From an uncultured Chloroflexota bacterium (GTDB lineage Bacteria; Chloroflexota; Anaerolineae; Aggregatilineales; Phototrophicaceae), in assembly GCA_937974245.1 (NCBI GenBank), contig CALJKV010000127.1:1-26299 (forward strand): a DNA stretch of 26,299 bases. The letters are read 5' to 3'. The notes beneath the pieces are model-generated. The model worked only from the letters and a program-made list of their open reading frames with translations, did no database searches and was not told where the DNA came from. Of the stretch, positions 1-6,835 are shown one piece after another (the stretch's first letter is position 1; the number at the start of each line of letters is the position of its first letter). The translations under genes were made by a program, and so were the position numbers.

Positions 1-31
1 CATTCTAGTTCGGATGGTCAATTCCGCATAA

Positions 32-427
32 CTTATAGAGAGTCCCGCCCGCGCCAGGCGTGAAACCTGCACACTTCGCCAGGACAGCAGCGCCCCGACC
101 AAGGGGCGTTTCGTTTATGACTGGCTGCCGCTCCATGACTGGACGGAAACCGACGTGTGGGACTGCATCCGGCGGCATGGGGATGTGTATCACGCGGCGT
201 ACACCTACGGCAATCACCGGCTGTCTTGCGCCCTGTGTGTGCTGGCGAGCCTGAACGATCTCATCAACGGCGCGGTACACAACCCCGATACCTACCGTGA
301 ATACTGTCGCATCGAAGCCGTCACCGGCTATAGCTTTCGCAAAGACTTCTGGTTGTCGGACGTGAAGCCGGAACTGCTGCCGCAGGAGACGCTGGAAGCC
401 GTAAGACGCCACCAGCGAGCAGCGTGA
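32..427 (+). pseudogene. PAPS reductase family protein, 5'-truncated remnant
   Basis: The frame reads ESPAR, then a W-x-E-x-DVW segment (codons around 130-160), then GNHRLSC-x2-C, and ends at TGA 425-427. These are C-terminal signatures of the phosphoadenosine phosphosulfate reductase / DndC-like family: the ESPAR segment follows the PP-loop domain, and the two Cys lie in the RLSCxxC segment. The PP-loop half is missing. An in-frame TAA at 29-31 sits just before the recognisable homology, where intact members would continue with the G-x-R-x-x-E-S context. The upstream 30 bases look unrelated, so the left end is probably a recombination junction. A short product could start at an internal ATG (155), but it would lack the nucleotide-binding half and is unlikely to be active. 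Such genes are common cargo of phages and conjugative elements. The family call is fairly secure; the pseudogene status is inferred from one stop and the missing half. Confidence 0.65.
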
Positions 428-460
428 CGGTCAAACCAGGTTAAACGCGAATCCCCTTCC

Positions 461-478
461 GGTTTTACCGGTTAAACC
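461..478. other. quasi-palindrome between convergent genes
   Basis: GGTTTTACCGGTTAAACC is an 18-base near-perfect inverted repeat (two mismatches). It directly abuts the stop codon of the leftward gene at 479 and lies 33 bases past the stop of the rightward remnant. Its place between converging reading frames suits a bidirectional transcription end, but there is no T-run, so this is only a suggestion. Confidence 0.3.
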
Positions 479-829
479 TCAATCTTCCTTGTATTTCTCG
501 GATAATTCTGCAAGCCCCTCCAAGAAACGTTCTCGCGTCCATTGACCATAATCCTTGATTAATGCAAGTGGAACATGGAAGAAACGCTTTTCATGTCCTC
601 CAAGCCAGAGATACATCATATCGCTCTGCAGTTGCGTGCGGTCAAGTTCTTGGTCCAACCAGTCCATTCCCTCACCTGGCTCTGGATCAACAAAGTTCGC
701 ACAGAAGGCTCGAATTGGATACGGTAATCTCACATTGTGATGTTCGCAGTACGGCTCATCTTCTGTGTGCGGTTGTCCTCTGTATAGCTGGCAGTGAACA
801 CAGTCAGGCGTAATGCCACCATTCGGCAT
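479..829 (-). CDS. small Cys/His-rich protein, putative zinc-binding, unknown function
   Basis: 116 aa. The ATG at 829-827 is preceded by a very good Shine-Dalgarno (GAGGAGG, complement of 834-840), which supports both the gene and this start. The N-terminal half carries C10-x2-C13, then C28 followed by H30/H31, then C43, an arrangement that could bind one Zn ion. The C-terminal half is acidic and helical (DWLDQELDRTQ; ERFLEGLAELSEKY). There is no signal peptide or membrane segment, so it should be cytoplasmic. I do not recognise the family. It stands alone on this strand among rightward hypothetical genes and looks like mobile-element cargo. A nucleic-acid-binding role is possible from the Cys pattern alone but is not demonstrated. 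Confidence 0.7.
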   Translation of the reverse strand: MPNGGITPDCVHCQLYRGQPHTEDEPYCEHHNVRLPYPIRAFCANFVDPEPGEGMDWLDQELDRTQLQSDMMYLWLGGHEKRFFHVPLALIKDYGQWTRERFLEGLAELSEKYKED

Positions 830-884
830 GATACCTCCTCATTTGTTCGATTTTTGAATCATTATACCCATGAAAGGTATTTCA

Positions 885-1337
885 ATGACCGAAATATCAT
901 CTAACAGGGACTGGCAGCCGGTGCTGCTGGTCAAAGTCACCCGTGAGCCGTTCACTGGTTCGTCTTGTGGTTTGCAGGTCAGCCGCTTGTACATGGCGCT
1001 GCATCCCGATGGTGTGATCTGCGCCGCGTGGGACACCCCTGCCAAAGAGCGTGTCTATCCATACGCACGGCTCGTTGGCTGGAAGCCGCTGCGTGACGTT
1101 CCCTTTGTCTTACCGGTTCGCTTTGCACGCAAGGGCGATCCCCGCGTTTCGGCGTTGATCCCCAACGGCACCTGGGTACTGTCGTATGACGCCGAACAGT
1201 ATCGCCTCTACCGGCGTCTGCAAAGCACATGGGAGAGACTGATATCCCTCATTGATGCTGCGCCGCGCAGCCCTTATTCACTCGATGCTGTTCGCAGCCT
1301 GGTCTCCCCCACAACATTTTCCCCGAATCGCAATTAG
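885..1337 (+). CDS. hypothetical protein (150 aa)
   Basis: The frame opens at ATG 870, but ATG 885 (MTEISSNRDWQ) is preferred because AAAGG at 872-876 lies 8 bases upstream of it, whereas 870 has no Shine-Dalgarno. The protein is compact and mixed alpha/beta in appearance, with several Tyr/Trp residues (DWQPVLLVKVTREPF; WVLSYDAEQYRLYRRLQSTWERL) and a hydrophilic C-terminus. There are no catalytic motifs, transmembrane segments or known domain that I can recognise. It ends 17 bases before the next rightward gene, so the two probably form a small operon. Codon use matches the GC-rich surroundings. Function unknown. Confidence 0.6.
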   Translation: MTEISSNRDWQPVLLVKVTREPFTGSSCGLQVSRLYMALHPDGVICAAWDTPAKERVYPYARLVGWKPLRDVPFVLPVRFARKGDPRVSALIPNGTWVLSYDAEQYRLYRRLQSTWERLISLIDAAPRSPYSLDAVRSLVSPTTFSPNRN

Positions 1338-1354
1338 CCTGAAAGGAAACCACC

Positions 1355-1972
1355 ATGACCGCCACCCAAACTGCACTGGATCGTTACAACCGCCTGTTCG
1401 ACAACGCGCAGTACAGTGCCATCGCCGACCGACTCGCCACCGATTTGCGGGTTGAACGCGACGCGGTTCGTGTGTCTGACGCGGCCAATCTCGTAACAGA
1501 CGCAGCTTTGTCTCTTTGCCAGCATCCGCACTACACCGATGCTTGGCTCAAGCTGGCGACGTTCTGCGGGCAGAACGCCATCGCTATCCCCACGATTGAC
1601 GCGATCTACACGTATCTGCTGATTTTCCAGGGGCCGGGCGATGTCCGTGCTGAGGATTTCGAGATGACCGCCAAAGCGCTGCTGAAGTCCTATGAGGCGG
1701 GGGACACGCTACGGGCGGCAGTGTCGTGCGCCAACGGGGTACATGGCTGGCAGGGACGCATGGCCTACGAACTGCTGGCCGCGTCGGGCTATCTGGTGCA
1801 GGCGGCCACTCAACTTCTGCTGCATGGCAACCTGTCTTACATCCGCGAGAAGCTGCACGCCGGGCTGCGGCGGATCACTGGCGCATTGTACGAAGGCATC
1901 CGGCACAGCGAACGTCCCGACCTGTTCGACTTATCCACGACGTATTTCCCCGCCGAACACGACCACCGGTAA
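1355..1972 (+). CDS. hypothetical protein (205 aa)
   Basis: It starts at ATG 1355 with GAAAGGAAACCACC just upstream, a good Shine-Dalgarno, which supports this start. The product is mostly helical by composition (repeated Ala/Leu/Glu/Arg stretches such as DAWLKLATF and FEMTAKALLKSYEAG), soluble, with no signal peptide and no obvious catalytic motif. Its spacing from the preceding gene (17 bases) suggests co-transcription. I do not recognise the family. It may be an element-specific accessory protein like its neighbour. A gap of about 600 bases with no convincing gene follows. Confidence 0.6.
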   Translation: MTATQTALDRYNRLFDNAQYSAIADRLATDLRVERDAVRVSDAANLVTDAALSLCQHPHYTDAWLKLATFCGQNAIAIPTIDAIYTYLLIFQGPGDVRAEDFEMTAKALLKSYEAGDTLRAAVSCANGVHGWQGRMAYELLAASGYLVQAATQLLLHGNLSYIREKLHAGLRRITGALYEGIRHSERPDLFDLSTTYFPAEHDHR

Positions 1973-2588
1973 GATTACCTCACAAAGTAGCGGCACTCAC
2001 GTAATCACCGCGATTAGTGCTGTCCTACACGGGACTCGCTCGTGGTGTTCTCCCGCTGCCATGCCCAGCATGACAGTTATGCCTGCCGAGGCTGGTTGGG
2101 TCTGCTATCCTATCCCGGCGTAAGACACTGCCCACTCGTCTCCTGAACAGCCTATCCGCACACGACCACATCCCGGCGTGCCAGCATCCCGCATCCATCA
2201 AAGCTGCTCTGTCCCCGGTTGGCGTGACCGCCGGCGGATTGCTCACTGTTCTCGCCCCGTCTTACGGTGTGTGCAGTCGGTTCGCCAATCCGGTTTCACC
2301 GTGTGCTGTGTTCCGATGTCTTCTCCTGATGCCGCCCGCAGCGCCGCTCAACCAGCCCTATACCCTGCTGATTGCTGTTGCCCATGCTGGCAGGTGCGAC
2401 CGCCTGTCAATCCCGGCACGCCGGGATCGCTTTTTCCATTTCTTCCTGGCTGGCGCCGCTTTGCTCACCAGAAATGGATAGCGCCCGCTGGGTGACAGCC
2501 GGTCTGGGTGCCCCTGCCTCTGGTCGGTCAACCAATCAGCATGGGGCTGGTTGAAACGAGCAGCGCAGGACGCGCAGGAGAAAAGATC
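1973..2588. other. long intergenic region without a convincing gene
   Basis: 616 bases between a hypothetical gene and ssb. The plus strand is pyrimidine-rich. Open frames such as 2178-2495 and 2224-2481 have odd composition (many Cys, Pro and Arg) and no Shine-Dalgarno, so I do not call them. The motif TCCCGGC occurs three times (near 2112, 2171 and 2411), the last as part of the terminator-like hairpin at 2410-2435. The region may hold the ssb promoter and possibly a structured RNA, but nothing specific is recognised. Confidence 0.4.
2410..2435 (+). terminator. Rho-independent terminator-like hairpin
   Basis: ATCCCGGC-AC-GCCGGGAT (2410-2427) forms a perfect stem, effectively 7 bp with a 4-base loop, followed by CGC and five T at 2431-2435. 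It lies 440 bases past the last rightward gene and 150 bases before ssb, so it may end an untranslated transcript rather than an mRNA. Confidence 0.5.
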
Positions 2589-2963
2589 ATGGGAACCATT
2601 ATCAACGTCAGTATCACCGGATTTGTTGGCAGCGACCCGCAGGTACGCACCGTCCAGACCAGCAGCGGGGACAAGCAGGTGGCATCCTTCTCGGTGGCGG
2701 TCAACCGCACCAACGGCGGCGGCCAGAAACAGACCCTGTGGGTGCGGGTGAACTGCTGGAACGCCCTGGCGGATGTGGCCGCGAAGTACGTGCGGAAGGG
2801 CAGTTTGGTACAGGTGACAAGCGAGTGGCTGCGTCCGAGCACCTGGGTGGATCAGAGCGGCAGCCCGCAGGCCAGCCTCGATATGGACGCCAACCGCCTG
2901 GTGCTGCTGGATCGCAACAACGGCGAAAGCGAAGACACCCCGGACGAGCAAATCCCCTTCTAG
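2589..2963 (+). CDS. ssb: single-stranded DNA-binding protein
   Basis: 124 aa, shorter than E. coli SSB (about 178 aa) but within the range of element-borne SSBs. The ATG at 2589 is chosen over upstream starts because AGGAG (2576-2580) lies 8 bases ahead and the OB-fold begins immediately (MGTIINVSITGFVGSDPQVR). The usual OB-fold landmarks are visible: the G-x-V-G-x-DPQVR entry, the FSVAVNR strand, the WVRVNCWNALADVAAKYVRKGS core (residues about 50-70), and an acidic C-terminal tip ending DEQIPF, which normally recruits replication and repair proteins. The product coats ssDNA during replication, recombination or conjugative transfer. A strong terminator follows. An additional ssb is typical of plasmids and ICEs, in line with the relaxase/T4CP genes at the right end of the window. 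Confidence 0.93.
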   Translation: MGTIINVSITGFVGSDPQVRTVQTSSGDKQVASFSVAVNRTNGGGQKQTLWVRVNCWNALADVAAKYVRKGSLVQVTSEWLRPSTWVDQSGSPQASLDMDANRLVLLDRNNGESEDTPDEQIPF

Positions 2964-2986
2964 ACCCCGCAACTCTCCTCTACCGA

Positions 2987-3017
2987 GGCGGTGCTCACGC
3001 GAGCGCCGCCTTTTTTT
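2987..3017 (+). terminator. Rho-independent terminator of ssb
   Basis: GGCGGTGCTC-ACGC-GAGCGCCGCC forms a 10-bp stem (one G-T pair) with a 4-base loop at 2987-3010, directly followed by seven T at 3011-3017, 23 bases after the ssb stop codon. A textbook intrinsic terminator. Confidence 0.9.
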
Positions 3018-3389
3018 CCACATTAACCAGACTGCCCATTTACCCACCAAATTAGGGGATAGTGTGGTCAGTTTCTGTACTAACTCTAAATGCTGATTGT
3101 CATGGCTTATCGGAGTAAGCTGCCAAGTATATCGAGCCGTCCTCCTGTCACAATAAAGAGAGTGATGTGGAATGTAAGAATTATTAGAGGTGGCAGAATT
3201 ACCTTAGCAGCAAGTTGTTTAATCAAGCGTGTCATTGAGTTTAATCCTTTCAAGGAAAGATTTGACCTACAGGGCGGGTTGGAGTTTTAACACAAACTTG
3301 ACTCAGCGTATCACATTGGAACTCTCGTAGATTCGCAGATTCTTGCTACGTATTGGTTGTTTTAGCGGTTTTCTATCTTGACTCATAAG
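3018..3389. other. AT-rich intergenic segment at the left edge of the island
   Basis: About 370 bases in which base composition changes from GC-rich to AT-rich (the shift occurs near 3040-3070). No Shine-Dalgarno supports the 66-codon frame at 3090-3290, which I leave out. CTTGACTCA occurs twice (about 3297 and 3377). The segment probably contains the left junction of the acquired island and the 3' untranslated region of the leftward operon. I see no integrase gene or clear att site. Confidence 0.35.
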
Positions 3390-3953
3390 TTAAATGTTTG
3401 AATTGAAAATTTCATCCAATATATGAAAAAGCTTTTCTTGAGCCTCTAAACGTTTTTTGGATTCCAAAACTCTATATACTTTTGCATGATATATTGCTTT
3501 TCTTTTACGATGTTTGCCTAGCGGCAGTGTGTATACCCTCACTCTTTTCCCATGAATACGGGCATTATTGATGTACATTTCTTCCATACATCGACACGAG
3601 GGAGGTGAAGTATAGCAAACAACTGACTCATACAAATCATAATCTGCATCAGGTTCTTTAACTACATCACGCATACGGCGCAATGCGCAGTCTGGTACGT
3701 AATATCCATAAGAAGCACGACCACGACCCATAACACGCCAGAGCCAAGCAGCCTTACCTAGCCTGCGGCTAGAATCCTCAAACGTTCGCTTCGCACAGAT
3801 GCCGTGCTCGTCAAGCAATTGCGCGAGGCGTTCCTGTGTTGCTGTAATGGGTTGTTTACCTGCGATCTGACATAAAAACCAGATATAACCGAGAACACGC
3901 GCATCAGTAAAGAGCGCTTTACGATTTGCTTTATAGCGTGCGATTCGAACCAT
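3390..3953 (-). CDS. small basic protein with winged-helix-like region
   Basis: 187 aa, rich in Arg/Lys, probably DNA- or RNA-binding. Residues about 36-86 (ITATQERLAQLLDEHG, then KRTFEDSSRRLGKAAWLWRV, then GYYV) have the spacing of a winged helix-turn-helix like those in replication initiators and transcription factors: an LAQLL helix, a recognition helix, then a beta hairpin with aromatic residues. A Cys cluster (C113, C120, C122 approximately) and a basic tail (LGKHRKRKAIYHAK) follow. The Shine-Dalgarno is weak (AGAGAAAC some distance from ATG 3953). It lies 80 bases downstream of the CHAT gene on the same strand and has the same AT-rich composition, so it may be the last gene of that operon. 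Its function is unknown; it could be a regulator, an effector or a protease substrate. Confidence 0.6.
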   Translation of the reverse strand: MVRIARYKANRKALFTDARVLGYIWFLCQIAGKQPITATQERLAQLLDEHGICAKRTFEDSSRRLGKAAWLWRVMGRGRASYGYYVPDCALRRMRDVVKEPDADYDLYESVVCYTSPPSCRCMEEMYINNARIHGKRVRVYTLPLGKHRKRKAIYHAKVYRVLESKKRLEAQEKLFHILDEIFNSNI

Positions 3954-4033
3954 ATTGTTTTGTTTCTCTGTTTATCAATCATAGAGGCGTGATTAAGGAA
4001 TGTGATCTTGTACGTCATCATTATCAATCAGAG

Positions 4034-6817
4034 CTAGAGTATCTTTTTGATGTTTCCGGCTTCTTCAAGCAGAGTTGGTAAGAAGGCATCATCAGGATTT
4101 GAGTGTTTCACAGCTTGTTGAATATGCGCGTGTGCAGTCTTGATGTCCCCTTTCAACTGATAAGATAACGCTATGCCTCTTTCACAAATTGAAATTCCGC
4201 GACTGAAATTATAGTTTTGGGCGATATTCATTGCTTTAGCGTAATAGGTTAATGCAGTATCGGCATCCTGTATTGACCGATATAAGCGAGCGCGTTGGAG
4301 CCAAGCGTACCAGTTATTCAACGAGCCTGAATCGTTTTCAGCTTCATCAGAGAGATCATCAAAATAAGCCAGTGCTTCTTTGGCTCTATTTAGGAGTTTG
4401 AGTGTAGATACTAAGTGATTACGAGTGATCCCCAGAGTATACCTGTCACCAATACTTATCTTGATATTGTAGGCTTCCTGATGTAGTCGGAGCGCTTCGT
4501 CGGGTTGTTGTATTCTGGCTAGTAGCCCTAACAAATCCAACTGTATGGCAATTGCTGATAAATCATTTGCTGACCGCGCGAGAGCTAAAGCCTCCTCGTA
4601 CTTAACTCGTGCTTTGGTGAAATCACGCTGATGACGGTATATACTTCCCAGATTGCCCAAATGCCGGATTTCTAATACAGACGAATGGGCGATTTGAGCC
4701 TGATGTCGGGCAGCTAAGTAGGCATCTTCTGCTTCAGAGAAATTACCGCTTTTCCGAAGTATGAAGCCAAGTGCGCCATAACCTGTGCTTAAGGCACTGG
4801 GGTTCCCCCATTCAGTTAAGTGTTTGATACCTTCCTGACATAATTCCAAACCCTTATCAAGATTTCCCAGTTGTGCCTCAGTGGCAGCAAAGCTTGTCAA
4901 TATAGACCCTAAATCTGTGACATTGTTTAGACCTTTACATGCACTTTGAGCAGAACGTTCAAAATAAGCAATGGACTTCCAATCTTGACGCTGAAAGTGA
5001 AGATAATCCCTTACAGCGCCCGCGATTTGGATAACTATTTCAAGCGCCTTGTTATTCCCTGAATCTTGCAAACGCTTAACGGCAGCTTTGGCTTCAAGCA
5101 AAAAGCGATCCATGTCGCTACTTATTTCATCACTTATCTCTTGAACGGGGAGCGATAACAGGTATTGAAGACGCTTTAAGACATACATTGCATAGCTATC
5201 GAGATAAGTTGCCTCCGTCGGGAAATTGCTGGACGCGAAATCTTTTACCAGATTGTGAACATAATATTTTGCTGAAAACGGGTCAAAGTTAACCAAATTG
5301 CTTTCACAGAGTTGGATAAGACTCTTCTGAAATGACGATATTGACAATGCGCTACGAATATCCTCTGTAGTGAAAGGTGTTGCAAACAGGGTCAGAAATT
5401 GAAGAAGTTCGGTGTCTGTTTGACCAAGTGAATCAACTATATGCCCAATCAATTCATTGAGCATCTCAGGTATGGGACCTGACAATTCTTCAATTGCAAT
5501 TTGACACTCATCAAACCCAACGGCTTTGGTGAAACCTAGCATCAATTGGATCATCTTAGGATTACAGTCTATACGTTTGAGAAGTTGCTTCAATCTGTCT
5601 TCAGAAAGCAGTTCAATTTCCACATTGTTTTGTAAATGTGCCTGAATCTGAGCGAATTGAACAGCAGAATCCAAATCCAAATTATCTAGTTGGATTAATC
5701 CGACATTAGAATGCGTTTCGAGATCAACTATTGGACCCCGGCTGCAAATAATTACTTTGCTACCAACCAGCGGGTTTAACCGTGTTAAAAAGAGATTGAT
5801 GTCCTTTATGATATTTTGTGGAAGTCTTTCCACATCATCAATGATTACTAGAACAGGGCGAGAATTCATTAGCGTATAGACATCATTCAAATCTGTGATG
5901 TCTCTTGCAGCCTCATTCTGAGGGTCTTCCATCTTAAGTACGAGTCTCGCTCCAGAAACAATCAATTCTTCTAAAGAACTGGTCAGCTCGTCTCCCTTGA
6001 GCCAGAGAATACCACCGAAAAACCGCCATGCACTACGCTGTCCTAATTGAGAGCAAAGTGCTGTTTTGCCAACTCCACCAATACCTGTTATCTGAATAAC
6101 ACAACAACCAGGATCAGCAATAAACTGCATTCCAATACGCAGATCCCTGTATCGGCCCAAAAAGGACCCAGAGTAAAGCAAATTATTGTTTGGCATCTTT
6201 TGTATGATCGTTTTCGCCTTGGTCACAGGGGATAAATCTTTGCTGAAACTTAGAGACGTATCACCGAAAACCGTTGGTATTTGATCATCTCCGCCGATTT
6301 GATTAAGAACTTCTCTGGCTCGTTCCATAGAGCGTTCCACCGACTGTCCTGCCGCCAGCACACTGTATAGTTCGCGAGCAAATATGGCAGCATGGTCGTC
6401 ATATATAGACTCGATCATCCCGATCACTGTCTGCACACCTACTGCTGAGAGCAAGCTGGCTGGATTTTCGGACTCGCACACGTTTAAAACAACTAATGGG
6501 ATATACGATTCTTGGACTGCTTGAGCCAATTCTTTTGCATCAATAAATGCTTCTCCTCCAACCTCATTCTCAAGACAAATACCGTCTATGTTTCCATGAC
6601 CGATAAAATGAAGAATATCAAACTTGCGGTGATAGGTATGAAGAGTATGAAATAGATTGACTACAGTAGAAGGGAAAAGCCGCGTCAAAGTAACTGAAAT
6701 TGGCTGGTGAGCAAATGCACGTGCGATTGACTGCCATTCTTCTATGAAAGATAATGACTCGAGTTCTTCATCAATAGGATCCGAGATTACAATTAGAATG
6801 TTTAATGGCACGTTCAT
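4034..6817 (-). CDS. CHAT protease - STAND/NB-ARC ATPase - TPR protein
   Basis: About 927 aa from ATG 6817-6815; TTG 6829 and GTG 6811 are alternatives, and the AGGGG just upstream is spaced better for GTG 6811. Domains in order: an N-terminal CHAT (caspase-like) protease with H74 in FIGHG and C114 in VLNVCES, the expected catalytic dyad; an FLGR motif (about 219-222) typical of STAND proteins; an NB-ARC/NACHT-like ATPase with Walker A GIGGVGKT (245-252), Walker B LVIIDD (D327/D328) and a sensor I segment IICSRG (R360); a helical middle; and at least five TPR-like repeats from about residue 620 to the end (for example GALGFILRKSGNFSEAEDAY and YRHQRDFTKARVKYEEAL). Such architectures are bacterial NLR-like sensors: the TPRs sense, the ATPase oligomerises, and the CHAT domain cleaves a target. 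The gene starts 18 bases after the E2-E1-JAB stop codon, so it should be co-transcribed. The natural substrate is not apparent. Confidence 0.9.
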   Translation of the reverse strand: MNVPLNILIVISDPIDEELESLSFIEEWQSIARAFAHQPISVTLTRLFPSTVVNLFHTLHTYHRKFDILHFIGHGNIDGICLENEVGGEAFIDAKELAQAVQESYIPLVVLNVCESENPASLLSAVGVQTVIGMIESIYDDHAAIFARELYSVLAAGQSVERSMERAREVLNQIGGDDQIPTVFGDTSLSFSKDLSPVTKAKTIIQKMPNNNLLYSGSFLGRYRDLRIGMQFIADPGCCVIQITGIGGVGKTALCSQLGQRSAWRFFGGILWLKGDELTSSLEELIVSGARLVLKMEDPQNEAARDITDLNDVYTLMNSRPVLVIIDDVERLPQNIIKDINLFLTRLNPLVGSKVIICSRGPIVDLETHSNVGLIQLDNLDLDSAVQFAQIQAHLQNNVEIELLSEDRLKQLLKRIDCNPKMIQLMLGFTKAVGFDECQIAIEELSGPIPEMLNELIGHIVDSLGQTDTELLQFLTLFATPFTTEDIRSALSISSFQKSLIQLCESNLVNFDPFSAKYYVHNLVKDFASSNFPTEATYLDSYAMYVLKRLQYLLSLPVQEISDEISSDMDRFLLEAKAAVKRLQDSGNNKALEIVIQIAGAVRDYLHFQRQDWKSIAYFERSAQSACKGLNNVTDLGSILTSFAATEAQLGNLDKGLELCQEGIKHLTEWGNPSALSTGYGALGFILRKSGNFSEAEDAYLAARHQAQIAHSSVLEIRHLGNLGSIYRHQRDFTKARVKYEEALALARSANDLSAIAIQLDLLGLLARIQQPDEALRLHQEAYNIKISIGDRYTLGITRNHLVSTLKLLNRAKEALAYFDDLSDEAENDSGSLNNWYAWLQRARLYRSIQDADTALTYYAKAMNIAQNYNFSRGISICERGIALSYQLKGDIKTAHAHIQQAVKHSNPDDAFLPTLLEEAGNIKKIL

Positions 6818-6835
6818 TCCCCTAGGCAATAATAG

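Noticed and set aside
2178..2495. 105-codon frame in the gap before ssb
   Set aside because: Cys- and Pro-rich translation without a Shine-Dalgarno, overlapping a terminator hairpin and a competing frame at 2224-2481.
3930..3960. GGTTCGAATC on the minus strand, resembling a tRNA T-loop
   Set aside because: It is the start of the 187-aa gene (codons for Val-Arg-Ile), and no acceptor or anticodon stems can be paired around it.
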